Assembly: GCA_009692485.1 (NCBI GenBank)
Contig: SHZB01000007.1
Coordinates: 1-42,062 of the forward strand
Direction of reading: 5' to 3'
Source of the DNA: Myxococcales bacterium
GTDB taxonomy: Bacteria > Myxococcota_A > Polyangia > Polyangiales > Polyangiaceae
DNA length: 42,062 nt
Shown one piece after another: positions 24,298 through 36,541 of the stretch. The position numbers and the translations under genes are program-made. Each line of letters begins with the position of its first letter. Position 1 is the first letter of the stretch. The notes beneath the pieces were generated by a model. The model was not told the DNA's origin, searched no databases, and worked only from the letters and a program-made list of their open reading frames with translations.

Positions 24298-26751
24298 TCA
24301 AACCACGATGTCGGCGTAGCGCTCGCGCAAGAGCCAGCTCGCCGCGTCCGCCGCGCTGTCGGCCTCGTAGCCAAGCGGTGCGAGCCGCGTCAGCATCGAA
24401 GCGGCGACACGCTTGGGAGCGCTCTCGAGCCCGGCACCGGCATGCCGCAACAGCGTCACCAGATCGCGCATTCGATTCGCGAGCGGTTGCCGCAGACGCG
24501 CGAACGCCGCAGCCTGGATGCGCTCGACGTAGTCCGCGAAAATCTCCTCGTGCCTCGGCTCTTGCCCCGGATGATCGATGGCCCAGGCCGCCACGTGCGA
24601 GAGCAAGGTGTCGCGGTGATCTTTCGCGGCGCTGTCGACACCGAGCAAGGTCTCGACCTCGCGCATCATCTTCTCGTCGGGCGGCTCGTCCTTGCCGGTC
24701 ACGGTGTTGCGGAGTTTTTCTTTCCGCGCATACGCGCTCACCTGATGCACATAGCGCCGAAACAGCTCGCCATACTGCTGCGCCTCGACCAGGCCGCTGC
24801 CGCTTCGCATGTCGCCCTCGATCGCGTCCGCGAGCCTGAGGCGCACTTGCTCCCTCGCGACTTTGTGGTCCCCATAGCCGCCGTCGGTCGCCTTTCGTTG
24901 CAGCCACTCGAACTCGACCGCACGCCGACACAGCTCATCCAGGCTCTTGAGGACGGCGAAGGGTGACACGCACGCGTAATCGGGGCTCTGCGCCGCATCC
25001 AGCAAGAGGACCCGCATCGTGCGCGGCGAGGCCCCGATCGAGCCCTCGTAGCTGAGGTCGGCCTCCGACTCGAGATACAGCTTGCGACAGCTCGCTCTGA
25101 GGAGCTTCTTCTTGTCGTTGTCGAGGCGGCGCGGCGGCTCGCCCTGCGCGTAGAGCACCATCTTCTCGACCACGGACAAGCCGCGCACGACCTCGCCGAG
25201 GGCCTTCTCGTAGCGCGCCGGATCGGGCCTGTGCAAGCGCGTCAGCACCGCAAACTCGGCCGCGACCCGCGCGGTGTAGGGCGCGACGTGGCGGCGCAGC
25301 ATCGGCAAGACCTGCTCGGTGTAGATTCGCTCTTCATCGATCGCGTTGCGCAGATAGGGAACGGCCACCAGCTCGATGCGACCGCGAAAGCTCGCGTACT
25401 CGGGGTGCTCGCGAAATGCGGCGAGGTGGACATCGTTCGCGCTGCCGAGCATGACGACGTTGGTGGTGACGGTCTGCTGCGGCAGGGCGACTTGCCCGGT
25501 CTCGAGCGAGAGCTGCAAGTAGCGGTACGCATCGAGCGGTCGCTTCAACAAATCGCTGAACTCCAAGACGCCGCCCGCAGCCTCGACCAGCTCGCCGTGC
25601 GCCTCGAAAAGGGTCGTGGCCTGAAGCGACGTCGGCAGTGCGCCTAGCGAGCGATCTGCCGTAATTTGCCGCTCGCTCGCGTCGACGCTCATCTCCGGGC
25701 CGAGCGTTATCGCCCCCAGTCGATAGCGCCGCGACATGAAATACCGCTCGACCTGCACGTGCCGCAGCACGTCCCCGATGTTGCCGCCGCTCGCCGCCAG
25801 CAGCGCCTCGAAGATGAGCTTGTTCTTGTGGCAAAGCTCGCCGCTGAGCAGCCACTCTGGAGGCGACGCATTGGGCCCACCGAGGCGCCCCCAAAGTTCA
25901 GCAAGGAGGGTCCGCCGCTCCTTGCGCGGGATGAGAAACAGCGGATGATCGCGGAGCTCGATCACGAGGCGCGCGTCGATGTCCTCTTCGTCGAGGTGCG
26001 CATAGCTCTCAAGGTCCCCAAGCGCCTTTTTTGAGCCGAATCCGATCGCTCCCTTGTGTTTTTTTTTGGTCGGAAAGATCCAATGAAAGCGGTAGAGCGC
26101 GCCCTCTTCGAGCTGACTGTAGTCCTCGAGCGCGGCGAGCACGCAGGCTGCCACGGTGCTCTTCGCCGAACCGTTGGGGCCGTGCATCAGCAACAGCCGG
26201 CTTGCCCTGCCCTCCCGCGCGAAGTTGCAAAGCGAACGATAGAGCGCGTTCTGCAACGCTTCATTGGCGACGAGCTTGGGTTCGAGCGAACAATCCTCCG
26301 TGCGCTCCCACGGGCGATCGAAGAGTCGGAAGCGCCGCTCTTCGCCCCACGGCCTCGTCACCGCGACCGTGCCGTAGTGCTGGAACATGTCCCGCACGTA
26401 GTGGTGAGCGGCGCGGCCACACCGCACCGGATGCGTGGCGAACAAATCGAGGTACTCGCCGAACGAGAGCACTCGGCGGCTGGCACGGTACGCGCGCTCG
26501 GCCTCACCCTCGATGCGGGCGAGGTGAGCCCCGACCAAGTTGCGTCGCTCCTCGGCACCGGGTGGCGCCGCACCGCTCGCTTGCAACGTCGAGTCCGGAA
26601 CCCCTTCGTCGTCCTTCAAGGCGCAGGGAGCATAACCGCAATCACGACGGCGTTGTCGCTCCTTGGCCGCAATGGTGCTCGCCGGCTTCGCAGCCGCCAC
26701 GCATAAGCGCGACTCGTCCTCTGCCGCGGCTCTCGCGCGAGAGCGGGCCAT
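24298..26751 (-). CDS. PrkA-like AAA-type serine protein kinase/ATPase
   Basis: An open frame of 817 codons. The conserved part starts around residue 95 (VLSFGEYLDLFATHPVRCGR, then AAHHYVRDMFQHYG), exactly as in PrkA proteins. The Walker A is LLMHGPNGSAKSTV, followed by the family segments DHPLFLIPRKERRTLL and GELCHKNKLIFEALL. The C-terminal PrkA-type region follows. PrkA/YeaG proteins are AAA ATPases reported to phosphorylate proteins during starvation and sporulation. The first ~75 residues look unconserved; an internal TTG at 26538 with GAGGAG upstream is an alternative start. It lies between a Ser/Thr kinase and tatD with very short gaps. Confidence 0.85.
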   Translation of the reverse strand: MARSRARAAAEDESRLCVAAAKPASTIAAKERQRRRDCGYAPCALKDDEGVPDSTLQASGAAPPGAEERRNLVGAHLARIEGEAERAYRASRRVLSFGEYLDLFATHPVRCGRAAHHYVRDMFQHYGTVAVTRPWGEERRFRLFDRPWERTEDCSLEPKLVANEALQNALYRSLCNFAREGRASRLLLMHGPNGSAKSTVAACVLAALEDYSQLEEGALYRFHWIFPTKKKHKGAIGFGSKKALGDLESYAHLDEEDIDARLVIELRDHPLFLIPRKERRTLLAELWGRLGGPNASPPEWLLSGELCHKNKLIFEALLAASGGNIGDVLRHVQVERYFMSRRYRLGAITLGPEMSVDASERQITADRSLGALPTSLQATTLFEAHGELVEAAGGVLEFSDLLKRPLDAYRYLQLSLETGQVALPQQTVTTNVVMLGSANDVHLAAFREHPEYASFRGRIELVAVPYLRNAIDEERIYTEQVLPMLRRHVAPYTARVAAEFAVLTRLHRPDPARYEKALGEVVRGLSVVEKMVLYAQGEPPRRLDNDKKKLLRASCRKLYLESEADLSYEGSIGASPRTMRVLLLDAAQSPDYACVSPFAVLKSLDELCRRAVEFEWLQRKATDGGYGDHKVAREQVRLRLADAIEGDMRSGSGLVEAQQYGELFRRYVHQVSAYARKEKLRNTVTGKDEPPDEKMMREVETLLGVDSAAKDHRDTLLSHVAAWAIDHPGQEPRHEEIFADYVERIQAAAFARLRQPLANRMRDLVTLLRHAGAGLESAPKRVAASMLTRLAPLGYEADSAADAASWLLRERYADIVV

Positions 26752-26776
26752 GAATAGAGTGCGTCGCGCGCGGAGC

Positions 26777-28099
26777 TCAAAGCAGAACTATGGCCGCCAC
26801 GGCGATGAGCACGAGCCCAACACCAGCGACGAGCACCACGTTGCGGCCAAGCTTCGAGGACGACCTCGCCGGCACGCCCATCGCAAAATCGTCGTCGTGA
26901 AACTTAGCGTCGTCGTGAAACGCTCGCGACGGCGGCGCGCGGTCCCCACTCGTTTCGCGGTGTGCTGGCGGGGTCATCGCCTGCGGCACGTCGAGCGAAG
27001 GGCCATCCCCGGCGGATGTCGAAAGTTTGCCCGCGCCGCGAGCCGCATCGAGCGCCGGACGCATCAACGCGCGAAGCTTTCGCTCTGGCAGGTATGCCCA
27101 ATCCACGTGCGAGCCCGACAGGCCGAAGGCCGCACCGACGCGGTCGGCGAGGGCACCAACGCTGCCGATGCGAATCGCCGGGTTTTTCGTGAAAGCATCC
27201 GAGAGCGCGTCATCGACCGCCTCCGGAAGTCGGTCGCCACGAAAGGCGTCCGCGTTCGTGAACAAACTCGGCGGTTGCGGCTCACGGCTCAGGATCGCGA
27301 GCAAAATCTGAGGCCCGGTGTTCCCGGCGAAAGGCAGCTCGCCCGAGAGCGCCTCGTAGAGGATCGCTGCGATCGACCACACGTCCGCGCGATGGTCGAG
27401 ATCGGGCAGCCCCTGCGCTTGCTCCGGCGACATGTAATAAGGCGAGCCGATCGTGGTCCCCAGCATCGTCAATTTCGCGGCGCCCGCGCGGTTGTCGCGG
27501 ACGCTGCCGAAATCGAGCAATTTCACGACCACGCCGTCCTCGGTGCCGCACAGAAAAATATTGTCGGGCTTGATGTCACGGTGAACGAGCTTGAGCGAGT
27601 GAGGTTGCTCGAGCCCGATGGCAAGCTGCGCGAGCATGCGCAGGCCCCGCTCCGCACGCACAACCGTGTCGCGCTGCAGCATCGTCCTCAGCTCCTCGCC
27701 CTCGAGGTACTCCATGACGAGCGCGTAGCTTTCATCCTCGGTCTCGTGAAAGTCGAGCACCTCGACGATGTGCGCGTGAGAGAGCCGCGCGCTGAGCTGC
27801 CATTCGCGCTTGAACCGTTCGACGCCGACCTCATCGCAGGCGACCTCAGGATGCAGCACCTTGATCGCGACGCTGCGCTGCTCTTGGGTATCGAGCGCTT
27901 GGTACACCCGCCCCATGCCGCCGTCCGCAACCCGGCGCCGGACGTGATAGCGGCCACCGCAAATGTGCTGCCCGATGCGCTTGTCGTCCCGAGCGGCGGG
28001 CACCTCGATTTCCGACGCGAGCTTGAGCGCCGCCCCGTCGACTGGGCAAAACCCAGCGTCGCTCGAATACAGCCGCTGACAAGTCGGGCAGGCTTTCAC
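26777..28099 (-). CDS. Eukaryotic-like Ser/Thr protein kinase with N-terminal zinc ribbon and C-terminal membrane anchor
   Basis: A 440-residue protein with a GTG start at 28099, 6 bases after the upstream stop. Residues 4-21 form a zinc ribbon (CPTCQRLYSSDAGFCPVDG; only the first Cys pair is canonical). The kinase domain has the Gly loop ADGGMGRVY, lysine in SVAIKVLHPE, HRDIKPDN, DFGSVRD and SPEQAQG, so it looks active. A charged linker with a duplicated AFHDDAKFHDDDF segment precedes a C-terminal transmembrane helix (residues ~418-440). The topology is a cytoplasmic kinase tail-anchored in the inner membrane. It is the second gene of the operon with PrkA. Confidence 0.92.
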   Translation of the reverse strand: MKACPTCQRLYSSDAGFCPVDGAALKLASEIEVPAARDDKRIGQHICGGRYHVRRRVADGGMGRVYQALDTQEQRSVAIKVLHPEVACDEVGVERFKREWQLSARLSHAHIVEVLDFHETEDESYALVMEYLEGEELRTMLQRDTVVRAERGLRMLAQLAIGLEQPHSLKLVHRDIKPDNIFLCGTEDGVVVKLLDFGSVRDNRAGAAKLTMLGTTIGSPYYMSPEQAQGLPDLDHRADVWSIAAILYEALSGELPFAGNTGPQILLAILSREPQPPSLFTNADAFRGDRLPEAVDDALSDAFTKNPAIRIGSVGALADRVGAAFGLSGSHVDWAYLPERKLRALMRPALDAARGAGKLSTSAGDGPSLDVPQAMTPPAHRETSGDRAPPSRAFHDDAKFHDDDFAMGVPARSSSKLGRNVVLVAGVGLVLIAVAAIVLL

Positions 28100-28105
28100 T
28101 GCCGC

Positions 28106-28855
28106 TCAGCTCGACGATGACTCTTGTGCTTCGCCCTCGGGAGTCTTGGGCGGCACGTAGAAAAGAATGCGATGGCAGTTCGGACACTCGTCGAGTTGCG
28201 TGCGCGACATGAGGTTGTGAAACAGCATCGGCGGCAGCTTCACGTAACAGCCAAGGCATGTCCCGTCGGTCGTGCGCGCGACTGGCACCTTGCCGCGAGC
28301 GTGCATCGATTCGTAACGACGCACGGTCAATCCGCCGACCTTCGCGCAGCTGCGAAGCCGCGAGGTGTTGCGGTCCGCGAGCTCAGCCTCGAGCGTCGCC
28401 ATCCGGCCTGCGGCGCCCTCCGCGGAGGAGTCGAGTCGGGCACCCAGCTCAGCAATGCGGGCGTCGTTCGCGTCCAGCGTGTTGCGGGCCTCGTCGCAAA
28501 GCGTGATGAGCTTGGTGATCTCGCCCTCGCGATCGCGATGGAGCTTTCGTAGCTCGTCCAGCTCGCGCTCCGCCGCTTGGCTCTCACGCTCGGTGCGCGC
28601 CCGCCCGAGCCGCTCGCGCGATCGGTCGAGCTGTTGCGCGAGGTGGCGCGCGTCCTGACTGAGCTCGCCTCGCGTCTTGTCCATCTGCACGACGCTTGCC
28701 CGGTCGACGATCAACGATGCCTCGAGTCGCGCGACCTCTACTTTGATTTCGTCGATCTCGTGTCGCTCTTTCGCAAGCTCCGCCGCGAGACTCTTGATTT
28801 CTATATCGACTGCTACCAGTTGCTCCAAGCCCTCTATCTGTAAGTCAATTCCCAC
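28106..28855 (-). CDS. Coiled-coil protein with C-terminal zinc ribbon (C4-type, COG1579/CT398-like)
   Basis: A 249-residue protein with a GTG start at 28855 and a GAGGAGA site upstream. Residues ~5-170 are a long coiled coil rich in Glu, Arg and Leu. The C-terminal part has C-x2-C pairs (TCLGCYVKL, ECPNCHRIL) forming a zinc ribbon, as in the C4-type zinc-ribbon proteins related to chlamydial CT398/CdsZ. Function in other bacteria is poorly defined, with proposed roles in nucleic-acid or secretion-machine binding. It heads the operon with the kinase, PrkA and TatD. Confidence 0.85.
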   Translation of the reverse strand: MGIDLQIEGLEQLVAVDIEIKSLAAELAKERHEIDEIKVEVARLEASLIVDRASVVQMDKTRGELSQDARHLAQQLDRSRERLGRARTERESQAAERELDELRKLHRDREGEITKLITLCDEARNTLDANDARIAELGARLDSSAEGAAGRMATLEAELADRNTSRLRSCAKVGGLTVRRYESMHARGKVPVARTTDGTCLGCYVKLPPMLFHNLMSRTQLDECPNCHRILFYVPPKTPEGEAQESSSS

Positions 28856-29001
28856 TCGGGCGGTCTCCTCTACCGCGGGTACGCAGCACGACGCGAACTG
28901 GCGCCGGCATGAAAAGCTCTGCCCCTTGCACTGCCCTCTGCTCTGCCCTCAGATAGGGCCGCGCGCCGATGCAAACGCGGACGCGCGCCGCCGTCGCGAT
29001 T

Positions 29002-29078
29002 TGGTGGGCCCACCAGGGTTCGAACCTGGAACAACCCGGTTATGAGCCGGGGGCTCTGACCACTTGAGCTATAGGCCC
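29002..29078 (-). tRNA. tRNA with CAU anticodon, probably tRNA-Ile2
   Basis: On the minus strand the 7-bp acceptor stem GGGCCTA/TGGGCCC (one U-G pair), D-arm, anticodon stem CCCGG/CCGGG with loop CTCATAA (CAU), T-arm with GGTTCGAACC and an encoded CCA end make a complete 77-base tRNA. The GGGCCTA acceptor stem resembles isoleucine tRNAs, so this is more likely the lysidine-modified tRNA-Ile2 than elongator tRNA-Met. The two cannot be separated by anticodon alone. 146 bases of featureless DNA separate it from the zinc-ribbon gene. Confidence 0.9.
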
Positions 29079-29250
29079 GAAACCCCGGGCTCACCCCATT
29101 CCCACGTGCACGCCCATTCACGAGGCTCGATGCAAAAGGACGACGGGTGGACTCAGGCTGCAGCACCGCGCGCAAGCTAGCTCATCGTCGCCGGCTTTGG
29201 AAGCGTGCCGGGGACAGCGGGTGTCGGGGACCGCCGATAGGGCAGTTGTG

Positions 29251-30402
29251 TCAGCGGGCGCTCGCAGCATCGCCATGCGGGAGCACGGGGCGACGCCGCT
29301 CGAGCCGTGTCCCGCTCGGCAAGAGCACCCGCGCCGGCCCGCCGCCGAGAGCCGTGGCGCAGCACCGCGCGCCGCCGACGTGGGCGCGATGACCGCGTCC
29401 GTGGGTCGCGTCGAGCGAGCGGCACGTCGCCCCGGTGCGCTCCCAATCGCCGCCCGCCAACGCGACGTCGCTCGGCACCGCGCCCTTGCGGCCAGGCCGA
29501 TGCACCACCCACTCGGCCACATTGCCGGTCATGTCGGCCACGCCGAAGGGACTGATGCAGCGCACCATGCTGCCCGAACGCAGCCGCTGGTCGAGCCGCG
29601 CGACGGTCGCAGCGATGTCGCCATGGTCGCCGCGCGCGATGCCGGTCGAGCCGCGCGCGGGCCGATCGATGTTGCACGCTGTCGGGTCGCGCACGAGCCC
29701 TGTCGCATACGGCAGGGTCGCCGCGCCCTCGCACGCGAATGCCCACTCTTCCGAGCTGCAAAGGCGCTTGCCCTCGACCGCGCAGGCGCGCACCGCGTCC
29801 TCGAAGCTGAGCATCACCGCCGGCGCAACTCGCTCCAAATTGGGGTATTCGAAGCGGTCGATGCAGAAGCGCAGCCGCGCCGGGCGTCCTTCGCAGAACC
29901 GCTCGTTGTCGAAGCTCTTGCAGCGACGGTCCTCGTGACGAAAGCGCGCCGACTCGCGCTCCGCTCCGCGATCGCCGACAAACTCGGCACAGCGATGCGC
30001 CACCGCTGGACAGTAGTTGCCGTCGACGAAGAGCATCCCCTCACCACAGCGCGCACCCGGCATGCGAGCCGCACCGGCGGCGCCCTCGGCATCGCTCGCA
30101 GCAACACCGCTCGCAGCAGCATCGCTCGCAACAACACGATTCGCGGCGACACCGCTCGCGTCTGCGCGGCTCGTGGCGGCACCAGCTGCGTCACCGCTCG
30201 CGGCCGAATTGTCGCTGCGATCTGCGCCGCTCGCAGCCGCGCTCAGCGGGAGCCGAGGTGCGTCCGCAGCCGCGGCGCTAGCTTGTCCGGGCTCGCCACC
30301 GGACGGCACCCAAGGCTCGATGAACCGCGGCCATAAGAGCACTGCCGGCACCGCGAGCGACGCGCCCACGACGACCACGAGAGGCACCCGATCCACACGC
30401 AC
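29251..30402 (-). CDS. Formylglycine-generating-enzyme/SUMF1-like membrane-anchored protein
   Basis: The conserved part is the FGE-sulfatase fold: GEGMLFVDGNYCP near residue ~115, FCIDRFEYPN, LSFEDAVRACAVEGKRLCSS, EEWAFACEG, MTGNVAEWV, then GGDW..TCRS and GGARCC. This matches the SUMF1/EgtB/PvdO group. GTG 30402 is the likeliest start because a transmembrane helix follows (VPLVVVVGASLAVPAVLLW); further upstream the frame overlaps uvrA. Between the helix and the enzyme lies an Ala-rich linker built from degenerate 15-bp repeats. No sulfatase is nearby, and the copper-binding Cys pair of true FGEs is not clear, so the reaction is unknown. It is divergent from uvrA. Confidence 0.8.
   Translation of the reverse strand: MRVDRVPLVVVVGASLAVPAVLLWPRFIEPWVPSGGEPGQASAAAADAPRLPLSAAASGADRSDNSAASGDAAGAATSRADASGVAANRVVASDAAASGVAASDAEGAAGAARMPGARCGEGMLFVDGNYCPAVAHRCAEFVGDRGAERESARFRHEDRRCKSFDNERFCEGRPARLRFCIDRFEYPNLERVAPAVMLSFEDAVRACAVEGKRLCSSEEWAFACEGAATLPYATGLVRDPTACNIDRPARGSTGIARGDHGDIAATVARLDQRLRSGSMVRCISPFGVADMTGNVAEWVVHRPGRKGAVPSDVALAGGDWERTGATCRSLDATHGRGHRAHVGGARCCATALGGGPARVLLPSGTRLERRRPVLPHGDAASAR
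30091..30180. repeat. Degenerate 15-bp tandem repeat, 6 units, in the FGE-like linker
   Basis: Units such as atcgctcgcagcaac, accgctcgcagcagc and atcgctcgcaacaac recur every 15 bases from 30091. On the minus strand they encode Ala/Ser/Asp/Val-rich pentapeptides in frame. Confidence 0.75.
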
Positions 30403-30460
30403 GCTCGAATCATGATTGGCTCCCGCGTGCGCGCCTAGCAAGTAAGCCGCGCAAGATGGT

Positions 30461-33499
<3,039 letters not shown>

Positions 33500-34944
33500 C
33501 GAGGCGCCGCGGACCGAACGCAGATGCGTCGGAGCTATCGGCGTCCATCAGTCGCGCCGGCGTATCCGCGCCGTCATCGTCGGTGTGAGCGGGCTCGTCG
33601 AGAAGCACATGGCCGAGCTCGTGCGCGAGCGTCGATGAAGCGCGGCTTGCGTAAATTCCGAGCCGATCGAGCACGACGAGGTTCTTGGTGCCGCCGCCAT
33701 CGGACGCAATGAACGACTCTCCGAGCCTTCCACCGCGCGCAAATCCGGGCACGACGATGACGTCGATCGTCGTCGGATCGAAATCGTCGTAGGCCGCGAT
33801 CAGGGTGCGTTCTTCGAGCGTTCCGACGGCCGAGTCGACGTCACCGAAATGCTGCAGTCCATCCTCGAGCTCCACGCCACCGATGCACGCACCCAGCGTC
33901 GCATCGCGGCTCACACCACCCGAAGGTGGCGGCGCCAGCGTGGCCAATGCGCCGGCGGCTGTGCGCACCGAGAGGTCCGTCGTGCCGTCAGCGCCTACCG
34001 AGATCCGCGGGTTATCGCGCATTCGCACCAGGAATCCACGCGCCTCGATCGCGCGCCCAAGCCGCCGCGCAGCTTCTCTGGGTCGCATGCCGCGCTCGAC
34101 CATGACCTCGATCAGCGCGCCATCGACGAAGAGCGCGAGGGCACCACCGCTCGCTCGAACCCCGTGCTCACATCCGATCGCGACGAGGTGCGGAGGGGGC
34201 GGCTCGACCGTCGTGACCTCGATGTCCCGCGGCGGCCCGAAGCTCACGCCGCAGGCGCCCCAAACGGCGTTGGCCCGCGCCACCGCGTCACGCACGGCCG
34301 CGTGCACGACGGCAGGGTCTTCCGCGAGCCCGCTGGGATCGCCGGGCGCCATCCGCACATGGGTGAACCGCAAGCGCGCACGGAGTCTTTCGATCGCGCC
34401 AATCTCCGTGTTTTGCGGGCCAGAAACGCGCAGCCGAAGGACGACCTCGCCCTTCGCGCGCACCACCAGCGAGCCGCCGAGCGCCGCTACCAGCGAGCCG
34501 CCGCGCGCCGCCGGATGGGCCGCGTCGATGCCGTCCATCACCAACGAGAGCGGCTTGGTGAGCCCGCATCTCCACCCCAGAAGCACGCCAGCCGGGCACG
34601 GATGCGCTGCGAGCCGAACCTCCGCCATGTGCGCGAGCGGCTCGCCGCCCTCCGCGATCGAGTCGAAGTCGAGGTGCGCGGGGAGCTCTGACGCCGCCGC
34701 TACGAGGAATCGCACCGCGTCTGCGCTCGCTCGTTCACCCAACCGTGCGTGCTCGCCGCGGGGCGATGTTTGCGGCGACGACTCGGCCATGCTCCCGGTC
34801 GGGGGCGCATGAACGAGGTTCATCCGCGCGGGGCTCGGCGACGAAACAACGCCATCGCGATCGACGACGAAGAACCGCAAGGGCGGCGGCCCCGCCAAAG
34901 ATTGAGCGGTAACGAAGAGCAGCGCACCGAGCAAGGCGAGCAAA

Positions 34945-35088
34945 GCTGCACAGCGCAAGGCGAGCGGAGCTGCACAGCGCAAGGCGAGCGGAGCTGCACA
35001 GCGCAAGGCGAGCGGAGCTGCACAGCGCAGGGCGAGCGGAGCTGCACAGCGCAAGGCGAGCGGAGCTGCACAGCGCAAGGCGAGCGGA
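34945..35088. repeat. 24-bp tandem repeat, 6 units, in the protease signal peptide
   Basis: Units at 34945, 34969, 34993, 35017, 35041 and 35065 (gctgcacagcgcaaggcgag + cgga) are almost identical; one has a g for a. On the minus strand each encodes LRCAAPLA-type octapeptides and contains one TTG in the protein frame, except the unit at 35017, where the change converts it to CTG. Confidence 0.95.
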
Positions 35089-35110
35089 AATTGCGCCCCG
35101 CCAGGATTTC

Positions 35111-36319
35111 TCACGCGAGGTTCGGCAACGGAATGACGTCGACGTGCATCACCTCTTCGAATGCGCGGATCTCGGCGAGGCAGACCTCGCTCGGGCGACC
35201 CGAGAGCCGCAGCTTGGTGCACGCGGCGACCGCACCTTGAAAGATCGTGTTGGTGACCTCCTCGATGTTGATCCCATGCCGCTTGATGACGCTCGAGACA
35301 TTGGCCAACACGCCGACGCGGTCGCGCGCGCGCAACACCAGACAGAAGCGCGCAGGCGTTTGTTTGCACACGTTCACGACGTTGGGGACGTCCTCTTCGG
35401 TGAGGAATGCACGAACGATGCGGCAGACCTCCTCGACGATCGCACGCTGGGCTTGCTCGGTGGACGCGCCGATATGCGGCGTGCCGTAGACGAGCCCGCG
35501 GTCGATGATCGCGGGACGGAACGCACCCGCCCCGCCCTTCGGTTCATCAGGAAAAACGTCGAGCCCGACGCGCAGACCCTTCTTCTCGATCGCCAAGCTC
35601 AGCGCCTCGTAGTCGACGATCTCGGCGCGCGCCGCGTTGATCAAGATCGCGCCATCGGGCAAGGCGTCCAGGACCTCGCTGTCGACGATGCGCGTCGTGT
35701 GTTGCGAAACTGGAAGATGAAGGCTCAACACGTCGCTCACCTTTGCGAGCGCGACGAGCGACGCCGCGTGACCGACGCCGATCTCGCGTGCGCGCAGCGG
35801 AGTGAGAGACCGCGACCACGCACGGGTCTCCATGCCGAAGCTCGCCGCGTGATCCAAGACGAGCCGTCCGATCGAGCCGAGGCCCGCCACGCCGAAGCGC
35901 CGGCCACGGAGCCCCCGAGCTTCACCGAGCGCGCCCTTCTCCCAACGACCCTCGCGCAGCCCGACGGTCGCGTCGACGATGCGGCGGTCGAGCCCGAGCA
36001 CCAACGCCATCACCAGCTCCGCCACCGCCGAAGCGTTGCGCCCTGGACAGTTCGAGACGTAGACGCCTCGCTCGCTCGCGGCGTCCACATCGATCGTGTT
36101 CACGCCCGCCCCCGCGCGAATGATGAGGTTCAAAGAGCCAGCAGCCTCGATCGCGGCGCGCGCAACTTTCGTGGAGCGAACCACCAGAATATTCACGTCA
36201 GCGAGCGCCGCCGGCAGCTCGTCAGCGCCAAGCTCGGGCCGATACACAACCTCCAGGCCCAGCGCCGCCAGCTCCTTCAAAGGACTCGCATCGAGCTTGT
36301 CTGCAATCAAGAGGCGCAT
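35111..36319 (-). CDS. serA: D-3-phosphoglycerate dehydrogenase
   Basis: A 402-residue protein of the ACT-domain SerA type. It shows the NAD-binding fold (GVAGLGSIGRLVLDHAASFG), catalytic Arg in INAARAEIVD, Glu in DVFPDEP and His in YGTPHIGAS. A C-terminal ACT domain follows (VLRARDRVGVLANVSSVIKR), which in this family senses serine. It catalyses the first step of serine biosynthesis. AGGAG lies 7 bases before the ATG. A hairpin and the 22-bp palindrome copy 3 lie upstream. The protease gene starts about 32 bases after the serA stop, so they may be co-transcribed. Confidence 0.95.
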   Translation of the reverse strand: MRLLIADKLDASPLKELAALGLEVVYRPELGADELPAALADVNILVVRSTKVARAAIEAAGSLNLIIRAGAGVNTIDVDAASERGVYVSNCPGRNASAVAELVMALVLGLDRRIVDATVGLREGRWEKGALGEARGLRGRRFGVAGLGSIGRLVLDHAASFGMETRAWSRSLTPLRAREIGVGHAASLVALAKVSDVLSLHLPVSQHTTRIVDSEVLDALPDGAILINAARAEIVDYEALSLAIEKKGLRVGLDVFPDEPKGGAGAFRPAIIDRGLVYGTPHIGASTEQAQRAIVEEVCRIVRAFLTEEDVPNVVNVCKQTPARFCLVLRARDRVGVLANVSSVIKRHGINIEEVTNTIFQGAVAACTKLRLSGRPSEVCLAEIRAFEEVMHVDVIPLPNLA

Positions 36320-36375
36320 GGATTTGCTCCTATCGGTAATGGGGCAAGTGCCTCGAATCCATCAAATCAAGGCGT

Positions 36376-36411
36376 AACTCGACGTCCCCGATTTGGCGAG
36401 GACATCGAGTT
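36376..36411. repeat. Inverted repeat upstream of serA
   Basis: AACTCGACGTCC and GGACATCGAGTT pair over 12 bases with one wobble/mismatch around a 12-base loop. It is 57 bases upstream of the serA start and could be an operator or an mRNA hairpin. Confidence 0.6.
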
Positions 36412-36458
36412 CCCCCCATTTGTGACGCTATTGATTCGGGAACTGCTGTTCATTGACC

Positions 36459-36480
36459 CCTCGATTCTAATGAATCGAGG
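36459..36480. repeat. 22-bp palindrome, copy 3 of 3 (perfect)
   Basis: CCTCGATTC-TAAT-GAATCGAGG has perfect 9-base arms. On the minus strand an ATG follows 5 bases later (36453), opening a 28-codon frame towards serA. Confidence 0.8.
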
Positions 36481-36541
36481 CGCAAGACGACAGCCGCGCG
36501 TGCTCGACTTCGCGGTCGGGGCGGGCGACGTCGCCGCGTGC

